Positions 8,314-14,528 of a DNA stretch of 19,893 nt are shown here, piece by piece; positions within the stretch are counted from its first letter, which is position 1; each line of letters begins with the position of its first letter. Both the position numbers and the translations under genes were made by a program. Source of the stretch: Chloroflexota bacterium (lineage in GTDB: Bacteria; Chloroflexota; Anaerolineae; B4-G1); assembly GCA_024232355.1 (NCBI GenBank), contig JAAEPW010000335.1, positions 1-19,893 of the forward strand, written 5' to 3'. The notes beneath the pieces were generated by a model. The model was not told the DNA's origin. It saw only the letters and a program-made list of their open reading frames with translations, and did not search any database.

Positions 8314-9064
8314 ACGGGACAAAGGCAACACCGCCCTTGTTGAGAGCTTGCAGTTCCCCTTCTGCCCCTTTGACAAACTTCCACAACGTCTGGTAGCCAC
8401 CTGGCGGCCCGATAGGAATTACCATCCTCCCACCATCGGCCATCTGGTCCACCAACAGTTGCGGCACATGGTCGGGGGCAGCGGTGACGATGATGGCATC
8501 AAAGGGGGCGTGCGCTACCCAACCATAGTAACCGTCCCCCTGCTTGCACTGGAGATTGTCATAGTTCTGACCTTCCAGCCGTTCGCGGGCGCGCTCGGCC
8601 AGTTCAGGAACGATCTCGATGGTATAGATCTCAATACCCTGAATCTCGGCCAGAACAGCAGCCTGGTATCCAGAGCCTGTGCCAATTTCCAATACTTTGT
8701 CCCCTTCCTTCAGTTCGAGCAGCTCGGTCATCAGTGCAACGATGTAGGGCTGGGAGATGGTTTGACCGTAACCGATGGGCAGGGGATAGTCACCATATGC
8801 GCGACTCTGCTGCTCATCAGGCACAAAAAGATGTCGGGGAACCGCACGCATAGCGTCCAACACATCCTGGTCAACAACACCTCGTTTCTCAATCGTCTCG
8901 ATCACCATCCACTCCCTTTGTTGTGAAAAAATCACCTCATCGCCGGGGGACTGCGTCAGAGTAGGAACAGTCGTAGCCGGTGGCGCTGTAGGGGTCGCAG
9001 GCATCGTTGTACAAGCGACGAGCAAGATGAGCGCCAGATTCAAAATCACTCCAATCCTGCGCAT
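8258..9064 (-). CDS. pcm: Protein-L-isoaspartate O-methyltransferase with a lipoprotein signal peptide
   Basis: The product (268 residues) matches enzymes that methylate isoaspartyl residues in damaged proteins using S-adenosylmethionine. Family motifs are VPRHLFVPDE (75-84), the GQTISQPYIVALM block (100-112), SAM motif I VLEIGTGSG (124-132), and DGYYGWVAHAPFDAIIVTAA. The N-terminus is unusual: Met-Arg-Arg, a hydrophobic stretch, then LLVAC with Cys18 as the lipidation site, then a Thr/Pro/Ala-rich linker to about residue 40. This predicts an outward-facing lipoprotein, where the SAM supply is unclear. Start ATG 9064 has GAAAGGAT about 8 bases upstream, so the signal belongs to the gene; cytosolic forms would begin near Met53. 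It lies 42 bases after the SRPBCC gene and is probably co-transcribed with it. The C-terminal tail (GVDAHDGEGGFEWP) overlaps the neighbouring gene antisense. Confidence 0.93.
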   Translation of the reverse strand: MRRIGVILNLALILLVACTTMPATPTAPPATTVPTLTQSPGDEVIFSQQREWMVIETIEKRGVVDQDVLDAMRAVPRHLFVPDEQQSRAYGDYPLPIGYGQTISQPYIVALMTELLELKEGDKVLEIGTGSGYQAAVLAEIQGIEIYTIEIVPELAERARERLEGQNYDNLQCKQGDGYYGWVAHAPFDAIIVTAAPDHVPQLLVDQMADGGRMVIPIGPPGGYQTLWKFVKGAEGELQALNKGGVAFVPFTGTGVDAHDGEGGFEWP

Positions 9065-9106
9065 TATTCGATCCTTTCCGTTGCATCCTCATTCTTTTCC
9101 ACATCT

Positions 9107-9592
9107 CTACATTGACATCTTTAATTGTATCATCCCTGTCTCGATATAAGCCTTGAGACCTTGCAGAGCGGCCTGGTAAATCCTATGCACGCGACGAGTC
9201 AGAAAAAGAAAACGCGCTAACAGGGCCGGATAGCCGTAGAACTCGTGACGGCTGAGCACCTGTGTTCCCCTGATGGTGGCATTAAAACGAAACCCGTGGA
9301 TAGCCTCCATCCCCACTATTTTTCCTTCCCAGGCTATGTACGGAGCGGCACTGATTTCAATGACGGTGCCGACTCCCGTCACTTGGCCAAGAGGAAAGCC
9401 AAATTTCACAGTTTGACGAAACTGTGCCCCCAAGGCCCAAGGAGTGCCAGCACCCCACTCAGCAGCAACTAGACCTGGGAACCATTGAGGCCACTTGCTG
9501 AGATCCCCGAAACAAGTCCACAGCACTTCAGGTGAGGCAGCGATTTCGATGCGATCTTCAACCACAACGCGTGGCTTGCGCTTCTGGAGCAT
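9107..9592 (-). CDS. SRPBCC (START/polyketide cyclase-like) family protein
   Basis: The 161-residue product has the sequence run of SRPBCC ligand-binding folds. It opens with a strand VVVEDRIEIAASPEVLWTCF, then the helix-turn segment DLSKWPQWFPGL (about 31-42), a chain of beta strands ending GKIVGMEAIHGFRF, and a long C-terminal helix (about 130-155). No catalytic residues can be assigned; members bind hydrophobic ligands or act as cyclases or regulators. The start is well supported: GGAGG in AAAGGAGGAGGG lies about 7 bases before ATG 9592, and a consensus promoter sits 33 bases upstream. It is the first gene of a two-gene unit with the isoaspartate methyltransferase. The C-terminus is amphipathic but not clearly membrane-spanning. 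Its functional link to the methyltransferase is unknown. Confidence 0.82.
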   Translation of the reverse strand: MLQKRKPRVVVEDRIEIAASPEVLWTCFGDLSKWPQWFPGLVAAEWGAGTPWALGAQFRQTVKFGFPLGQVTGVGTVIEISAAPYIAWEGKIVGMEAIHGFRFNATIRGTQVLSRHEFYGYPALLARFLFLTRRVHRIYQAALQGLKAYIETGMIQLKMSM

Positions 9593-9624
9593 TGGCCCTC
9601 CTCCTTTGCAACGCTGACGATATC

Positions 9625-9653
9625 ATTGTACTCGAAATGCTGTCACTTGCCAA
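9625..9653 (-). promoter_or_regulatory. Sigma70-type promoter for the SRPBCC-pcm unit
   Basis: Read on the minus strand: -35 TTGGCA (9653-9648), a 17-base spacer, -10 TACAAT (9630-9625). Transcription would start near 9618, about 26 bases before the ATG. It is back to back with the promoter of the plus-strand gene pair. Confidence 0.72.
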
Positions 9654-9684
9654 ACGCAAAGCACGAATTTCACAATCGGTGATG

Positions 9685-9714
9685 TTGGTTCTTTGTTATC
9701 AAGTGTGATAAAAT
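9685..9714 (+). promoter_or_regulatory. Candidate promoter for the nuclease-like/hpt gene pair
   Basis: TTGGTT (9685-9690), an 18-base spacer and TAAAAT (9709-9714) precede the first gene by about 25 bases. AGAGGA (9721-9726) is the only ribosome-binding-like sequence. It lies 13 bases before ATG 9740, which is long, and only 1 base before the GTG at 9728. Confidence 0.5.
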
Positions 9715-9739
9715 ACAAAAAGAGGATGTGTTACTGAAA

Positions 9740-10195
9740 ATGAGCGCCAATTCACCCAAGTCAAATCAACCGCGCCCGGAACCGATACCTAATCAGCACG
9801 ATGGACCGGTATGTTTCTCCCATCCGGCGGAAGAAGCATTTGCCAAAATGCTTGATTTTTACATGATCGAATGGAAATATGAGCCAACAACATTTCCCTT
9901 GGAATGGGACGAGAATGGGCGTGTGGTCACAGCCTTTGCGCCCGACTTTTACCTGGTAGAAGACGATCTGTACGTCGAGTTAACCACGATGCAACAGCGT
10001 CACGTCACGAAAAAGAATCGCAAATTGCGACTGCTGCGCGAACTTTACCCCAACGTCAACTGCAAACTCATGTATCGCAAAGATATAGAGAATTTGGGCA
10101 TCAAATACCGGCTGTTTGAAGATGGTCCATTACCCGATATGTGCTTTGACCCAGGGCTCGTTGACGAGGATATTGACGAAACGGAGACAGAATGA
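9740..10195 (+). CDS. Hypothetical protein with a PD-(D/E)XK-like pattern, coupled to hpt
   Basis: The 151-residue product (from ATG 9740; GTG 9728 would add four residues) is not firmly recognised. From residue 28 it shows HPAEEAFAKMLDF, a helix with acidic Glu31/Glu32, then FAPDFYL (Asp69) and a strand YVELTT (Glu80), followed by basic helix KKNRKLRLLRELYP. This E...PD...ExT layout resembles the core of PD-(D/E)XK nuclease-fold proteins, but the catalytic Lys position is Thr82, so activity may be lost or the residue moved. The first 25 residues are polar and Pro-rich, and the C-terminus is acidic. Its stop overlaps the hpt start (ATGA), so the two are translated together. Assignment to the fold is by eye; a purine-salvage accessory role is conceivable. 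Confidence 0.75.
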   Translation: MSANSPKSNQPRPEPIPNQHDGPVCFSHPAEEAFAKMLDFYMIEWKYEPTTFPLEWDENGRVVTAFAPDFYLVEDDLYVELTTMQQRHVTKKNRKLRLLRELYPNVNCKLMYRKDIENLGIKYRLFEDGPLPDMCFDPGLVDEDIDETETE

Positions 10196-10788
10196 ACGAC
10201 AACAGCTTGGTGGATAATGGCTTGATGGATGACATCGACGAGATATTGATCACACCAGAAAAACTCCAGACCCGCGTTGCCGAGTTAGGAGCACAGATTT
10301 CGGCGGATTATACAGGCAAGAATCCTCTGCTGGTAGGTGTGCTGCGCGGCGTTTTTGTCTTTATGGCTGATCTAGTGCGCGCCATCACGATTCCTATTGA
10401 CGTAGATTTTATCGGCATCACTCGTTATGGGTCTAGCACGCAGACGCGAGGCGCGGTACGCTTTACCAAGGATCTAGAGTTTTCTATCGAGGGACGACAC
10501 GTACTTTTTGTTGAGGATGTGATAGACACCGGTCTTTCGATACACTATATTCTGCGCAACCTTAAAACCCGTGAACCAATCAGTCTTCAGATCTGCACCT
10601 TGTTCGACAAACCCCGGACACGCCTCTTTGATCCAGAGATCGCTTATACTGGTTTCATGTTGCCCGACAAGTTTGTCGTTGGCTATGGACTAGACTATGA
10701 CGAGCGATACCGGAACCTGCCATTTGTGGGTGTGTTAAAGGACAAAGCCATCACCCAACGGCGATTGCCTGTAGGCTCGCAGACGTGA
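10192..10788 (+). CDS. hpt: Hypoxanthine phosphoribosyltransferase
   Basis: The enzyme joins hypoxanthine (and usually guanine) to PRPP to give IMP or GMP in cytosolic purine salvage. The 198-residue product has the type I phosphoribosyltransferase layout: LVGVLRGVFVFMADLVRAI (47-65), DFIGITRYG loop (72-80), PRPP motif VLFVEDVIDTGLS (104-116) with the Glu-Asp pair 108-109, LFDKP with Lys140 as the likely purine contact, and VVGYGLDYDERYRNLP near the end. The first ~14 residues are extra compared with typical 175-185-residue enzymes, and Met12 is an alternative start. ATG 10192 is preferred because it overlaps the upstream stop as ATGA, giving translational coupling. A strong terminator follows 8 bases after the stop codon. 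Confidence 0.96.
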   Translation: MNDNSLVDNGLMDDIDEILITPEKLQTRVAELGAQISADYTGKNPLLVGVLRGVFVFMADLVRAITIPIDVDFIGITRYGSSTQTRGAVRFTKDLEFSIEGRHVLFVEDVIDTGLSIHYILRNLKTREPISLQICTLFDKPRTRLFDPEIAYTGFMLPDKFVVGYGLDYDERYRNLPFVGVLKDKAITQRRLPVGSQT

Positions 10789-10839
10789 GAAACGCCAAAC
10801 CCCCAATCAATATGATTGGGGGTTTAATCTACAGGCAAT
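10764..10839 (+). repeat. Long-range 11-base inverted repeat enclosing the hpt stop and terminator
   Basis: ATTGCCTGTAG (10764-10774, inside the last hpt codons) and CTACAGGCAAT (10829-10839) are perfect reverse complements. They would close a larger hairpin around the inner terminator stem. The arms are about 5 and 4 bases outside neighbouring sequence of interest. This may stabilise the 3' end of the mRNA. Confidence 0.6.
10797..10825 (+). terminator. Rho-independent terminator after hpt
   Basis: AAACCCCCAATCA (10797-10809) pairs perfectly with TGATTGGGGGTTT (10813-10825) over 13 bases, with a 3-base loop. The stem is GC-rich in the middle and ends in a T-run followed by AA. It is nearly symmetric, so it may act on both strands. 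Confidence 0.88.
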
Positions 10840-11083
10840 ATACAGCATCAAGCCCCAAGTGACTTACTTTGCTTCTTCAGATCAGTTCCTCTTCTTTTTC
10901 CTGTTAGCCTCCTTTCTGGTTAGAGTATAAAATCTTTCCAGACTCTCATTGGCTATCAGACTTTTAAGATTCGGTTCTTTTCTGTTTCTGCTTTTCGATC
11001 TCTTGGGACTTGACTGTCATTAATATACCATGTTTCACGCGCCGAGTCAATAGGTTCACAAAAACGACGTAAATTTTGGCAGT

Positions 11084-11166
11084 ACGCCGCAAGCGACAAA
11101 ACGCGCAGTCGCACCCCTATATGCGGGGGTTGGATGCGGTAAGTCCCCTGTATATGGCGACGGCGT
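11084..11166. other. Candidate structured noncoding element with alternative stems
   Basis: A closing stem ACGCCG (11084-11089)/CGGCGT (11161-11166) can enclose GCGAC (11093-11097)/GTCGC (11108-11112) and ACCCC (11113-11117)/GGGGT (11126-11130). A competing stem pairs CGCAGTCGC (11104-11112) with GCGACGGCG (11157-11165), 8 of 9 pairs, and excludes the first two. It is a GC-rich island in AT-rich DNA. It matches no tRNA pattern (no T-loop GTTCGA) and no RNA family recognised by eye. Transcription is unproven, and the promoter at 11307-11335 lies downstream, so it would need another promoter. Confidence 0.35.
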
Positions 11167-11306
11167 TATAAATAATATCATAAAAATATATTGGAAAACA
11201 TCATCTCAATTTTAAGGTTTTTATGTAAATAATACACACTGCGGGTTGCGTTGAAAAGAACGGTGAAATATCGGCTACTGATTCAAATCAAAAGACGAAC
11301 AAAGCG

Positions 11307-11335
11307 TTGCCTGTGAGGTAGAATGATGATATAAT
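11307..11335 (+). promoter_or_regulatory. Extended -10 promoter for the coiled-coil/selB operon
   Basis: TTGCCT (11307-11312), a 17-base spacer and a perfect TATAAT (11330-11335) preceded by TGA (11327-11329), an extended -10 TGn. The expected transcript start is near 11342. AGGGAG (11379-11384) lies 6 bases before the ATG at 11391. Confidence 0.75.
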
Positions 11336-11390
11336 CAACCCCAGTGGCTGGTTACAGAGAGTCACCTTACACTGATTTAGGGAGCTTGAA

Positions 11391-12608
11391 ATGGCGACGA
11401 ATATAGCACAATCAATGGATTTGACCCAGGCGATGCAGACGCTCAAATGGATGGACGAGGAGCGCATCAAGGACAAAGCCTCAATTACCGCTCTGGAAGA
11501 ACGGATACAGAACCAAGAGCAACAACTATCACAACAGGCAACACAAATTCAAGACCTGCAAACCACGGTAGGTGGAATCCATGGTGTACTATCCAAAGTA
11601 ACCGAATTCGGACAAATGGTCACAAACTATAAAACCGAAATGGTCCTCCAGATGGACAACCGCGACCAGACACGACGAAAGGAACAGGCCGAGTCGGAAC
11701 GGCTGCGCCGAATCGAATACGAGGGACTGACCACCCACCTGAGCCGCCTGGAACGCGAGTTGCGCGTCCTTCCCAAATACGATGAGGACATCAACACCAT
11801 CCGGATTGAGAGCCAGCGAGTGAGCCAAATCGTTCAAACTATCCAAGTTGACGTAACCGATGTCAGCAAGCGCCTCGAAGAGCCAACACGCGCCGTTTCC
11901 TATCTGGAGGAACAACGCCGTGCCGATAACCGTCGTATCATCGAGTTAAGTCAAGACCTACCCCCTTTGCGTAACAAGATTGATACTCTGGATAAAAAGT
12001 TTCCACTACTTGAAGAATCAATTCAAAAGCAACGAGTTCGAATTGACGCGGCCGTTGAGGAAACAAAGAAATACGAACAACCAATCGAAGAACTGCGCGT
12101 CTCTGACTTTCAACGCGAACAAAAGATGAATCAATATCTGGATCAAGGCGCACTCGTGACCCAAGAGATGGAAAAGATACGCTCACAGACACAGGGCTTT
12201 ATCGAACAACAGCAAGAGGTCAAACGAGGTCTAAACGCTTTGGAAAAGTTCAAGGTCCGCATTGAAAGACGCCAGGATGAAATGGCCGAAAAGCAGCGCC
12301 TGGCTGATGAGCAAATACGACAGAAATGGGAAGAATGGCAAACAGGGCAAGCCAAAGATCACAAGAAACGTCAGGTAATCATCGAAGAGAGATGGCGGCA
12401 GCAGGAACAAATCAATGACAGTTACCCAAAACGTATGGCCGCGTTAGAGGCTGTTGATAAGGTTTATGGCGCTCAGTTGAGCACGCTGTGGGAATCTCTA
12501 CGAGAAGATGCTACCAGTCTACTCAAGGCTGCACAGGATATACACGAATCTATCATCGCGCCGATTGATGAGCAACTGGCCATTCTGCGCAGCGAACAAG
12601 GACAATAA
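11391..12608 (+). CDS. Coiled-coil protein of unknown function, in an operon with selB
   Basis: The 405-residue product is not recognised. Almost all of it is charged and Gln-rich helix with heptad-like spacing of Leu/Ile: about residues 25-60, 100-160, 175-230 and 265-345. Short breaks occur at PP or P-containing spots such as LSQDLPPLRNK (~188) and the segment SYPKRM (~343). There is no cysteine, no signal peptide, no membrane segment and no P-loop, so it is not an SMC ATPase. Pro-poor rods like this often act as scaffolds or tethers. The start is set by AGGGAG 6 bases upstream of ATG. Its last codons contain AAGGA (12598-12602), which serves selB, so the two genes are translated in close coordination. 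Whether it has anything to do with selenocysteine decoding is unknown. Confidence 0.85.
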   Translation: MATNIAQSMDLTQAMQTLKWMDEERIKDKASITALEERIQNQEQQLSQQATQIQDLQTTVGGIHGVLSKVTEFGQMVTNYKTEMVLQMDNRDQTRRKEQAESERLRRIEYEGLTTHLSRLERELRVLPKYDEDINTIRIESQRVSQIVQTIQVDVTDVSKRLEEPTRAVSYLEEQRRADNRRIIELSQDLPPLRNKIDTLDKKFPLLEESIQKQRVRIDAAVEETKKYEQPIEELRVSDFQREQKMNQYLDQGALVTQEMEKIRSQTQGFIEQQQEVKRGLNALEKFKVRIERRQDEMAEKQRLADEQIRQKWEEWQTGQAKDHKKRQVIIEERWRQQEQINDSYPKRMAALEAVDKVYGAQLSTLWESLREDATSLLKAAQDIHESIIAPIDEQLAILRSEQGQ

Positions 12609-12611
12609 ACT

Positions 12612-14528
12612 ATGCAAGTCATTGGCACTGCCGGTCACGTGGATCACGGCAAATCCACTCTTGTTCATGCCCTTACCGGCATCAACCCTGACCGTCTGCG
12701 AGAGGAACAGGAACGGGAAATGACCATAGACTTGGGCTTTGCCTGGATCACACTTCCCAACGACCAACCGGTCGGCATCGTAGACGTTCCCGGTCACAGG
12801 GACTTTATCGAAAATATGCTGGCAGGCGTGGGCGGCATCGATGCCGCTCTCTTTGTCATTGCTGCTGACGAGGGTATAATGCCACAAACCAAAGAACACC
12901 TAGCTATCCTCGACCTGTTGGGGATCGACAAGGGAATCGTGGCATTAACCAAAGTGGACGCGCTCGAAAGTATGACCGAAAGTGAGGAATGGATCGAGTT
13001 GATCTCTACCGACGTATCCGAGACACTAGATGGAACGGTGCTGGAGGGCGCTCCTATCATCCCCGTCTCTGCTCGCACCGGAGAGGGCCTCGACGAATTA
13101 GTGATCGCATTACAGGATATGCTTGCCCAGGTCGAACCCCGCCGAGATCGAGGGCGACCACGATTACCAATAGACCGCGTCTTTAGCATCAGTGGTTTTG
13201 GCACTGTCGTCACCGGGACACTGACCGACGGATGTTTCGAGATAGGACACGAGGTCGAGATATTGCCCCGAGGGACAAAGGCCCGCATCCGGGGTCTTCA
13301 GACCCACAAACAAAAGAACGAACGAGCCGTGCCGGGCAGTCGTGTGGCAATGAACCTCAGCGGCATCAGCAAAACCGACGTCAAGCGCGGCGACATTGTT
13401 ACCATCCCCGGCTGGCTGCACCCTACGGTTTTAGTTGATGTGCAATTGCACTACCTTTCAGACGCACAACGCCCACTGCGTCACAACACCCAGCTCAAGT
13501 TCTTCTCTGGCGCGGCCGAGACGATGGCTCACGTGCGTATCTTGGGACAAGACACATTGCAGCCTGGGGAGTCCGGATGGGCACAATTGCGGCTCCAGGA
13601 CCCCGTAGCATTGGTCAAAGGAGATCGCTTTATCGTTCGCCTCCCCTCCCCGCCCGCGACCGTGGGTGGAGGCATCGCCGTGGACCCTCACCCCGGGCGC
13701 AAGCACCGCCGTTTCCGCCCCGAGGTATTGACACGCCTGGAAACCCTGGCCCAGGGAAGCCCATCCGAGATATTGCTGCAAGCCCTCGAACGGAGTGGTC
13801 CCATCACTGCCCGCGACCTGCTCCCCGCCAGCAATCTGGGTAAAGTCGCCCCAGATGCATTGGCCCAGCTACTCGACGATGGCCAAGCGGTTCTTCTCGG
13901 CTCTCAGACTCACGCCCAGCATCCGGTGCCCGGCAATCAATTACTTGCCGCACGCTCTTGGTGGTCAGCCTTGGTCGAGCAGTTCTCTGGCGAACTCTCT
14001 GCCTACCATCAAAAGTTTCCACTGCGAGCCGGAATGGGCCGTGAGGCCCTGCGCAGCGGGCTTCGACTGAACGCCAAGGTCTTTAACGCCGTAATGGGCC
14101 GTGCCGTCGCCGAGGAACGCATCGCAGACAAAGGTGCCATCGTTCGACTGCCATCTCACACCGTGGAATTTACTCCCGATCAACAGCGTCAAGTAGACGC
14201 ATTGCTGACTCGTTTTCGTCAGCAACCCTACACCACGCCCTCATTCAAGGAAAGCGTTGCTATAGTGGGAGAAGAGGTATTGGGCGTGATGGTTTCCCGG
14301 GGTGATCTAGTGCAGGTCTCGTTGGGGGTACTATACTTGCCCGAAACCTACGCACAGTTGGTGTCTCGCATTCGTGGACATATCAAGCAGGAAGGTAACA
14401 TCACCTTGGGACAGACGCGCGACATACTCAAGACCAGTCGCAAGTACGCGCAGGCACTGCTGGAACACTTGGATGAAATTGGGCTGACAAAACGCGTGGG
14501 GGATGAACGGGTGCTACGGAGCGCCTAA
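12612..14528 (+). CDS. selB: Selenocysteine-specific translation elongation factor SelB
   Basis: SelB is the EF-Tu-like GTPase that delivers selenocysteyl-tRNA to UGA codons marked by a SECIS hairpin. The 638-residue length fits bacterial SelB. The N-terminal G domain shows G1 GHVDHGKST (8-16), G2 around Thr38 in EMTIDLGFAW, G3 DVPGH (58-62), G4 TKVD (113-116) and a Ser-Ala G5 near residue 154. EF-Tu-like beta barrels follow (about 175-340, with FSISGFGTVVTGT). The C-terminus (about 370-638) has the winged-helix repeats that bind SECIS RNA, including LTRFRQQPYTTPSF and KTSRKYAQALLEHLDEIGLTKR. It starts 3 bases after the coiled-coil gene. No selA, selD, selC or obvious selenoprotein is in the window, so these must lie elsewhere. 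Its stop overlaps that of convergent rarA. Confidence 0.96.
   Translation: MQVIGTAGHVDHGKSTLVHALTGINPDRLREEQEREMTIDLGFAWITLPNDQPVGIVDVPGHRDFIENMLAGVGGIDAALFVIAADEGIMPQTKEHLAILDLLGIDKGIVALTKVDALESMTESEEWIELISTDVSETLDGTVLEGAPIIPVSARTGEGLDELVIALQDMLAQVEPRRDRGRPRLPIDRVFSISGFGTVVTGTLTDGCFEIGHEVEILPRGTKARIRGLQTHKQKNERAVPGSRVAMNLSGISKTDVKRGDIVTIPGWLHPTVLVDVQLHYLSDAQRPLRHNTQLKFFSGAAETMAHVRILGQDTLQPGESGWAQLRLQDPVALVKGDRFIVRLPSPPATVGGGIAVDPHPGRKHRRFRPEVLTRLETLAQGSPSEILLQALERSGPITARDLLPASNLGKVAPDALAQLLDDGQAVLLGSQTHAQHPVPGNQLLAARSWWSALVEQFSGELSAYHQKFPLRAGMGREALRSGLRLNAKVFNAVMGRAVAEERIADKGAIVRLPSHTVEFTPDQQRQVDALLTRFRQQPYTTPSFKESVAIVGEEVLGVMVSRGDLVQVSLGVLYLPETYAQLVSRIRGHIKQEGNITLGQTRDILKTSRKYAQALLEHLDEIGLTKRVGDERVLRSA

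Larger units (their letters stand above)
10826..11390. other. Gene-poor spacer between hpt and the coiled-coil gene
   Basis: No convincing gene is seen in about 565 bases. The first part (10860-11020) is pyrimidine-rich on the plus strand. The middle (11084-11166) is GC-rich and full of complementary segments. The stretch 11165-11235 is strongly AT-rich. The last 85 bases hold a sigma70-type promoter and the ribosome binding site of the next gene. A minus-strand open frame (10882-11016) encodes a Lys/Arg-rich peptide but has no start codon. Confidence 0.7.

Noticed and set aside
8288..8926. 212-codon plus-strand frame opposite pcm
   Set aside because: It is antisense to a clear isoaspartate methyltransferase with all family motifs. 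Its own product shows no motif or ribosome binding site.
10882..11016. Minus-strand open frame of about 44 codons encoding a Lys/Arg-rich peptide ending ANRKKKRN
   Set aside because: It looks protein-like but has no ATG, GTG or TTG start and is closed by a stop just upstream. It is at best a remnant.
11084..11166. tRNA or tRNA-Sec
   Set aside because: There is a closing stem and internal hairpins, but no T-loop GTTCGA signature, no anticodon arm of the right size and no CCA.
11288..11476. Minus-strand 62-codon frame across the coiled-coil gene start
   Set aside because: It overlaps a well-supported promoter and start on the other strand and has no features of its own.
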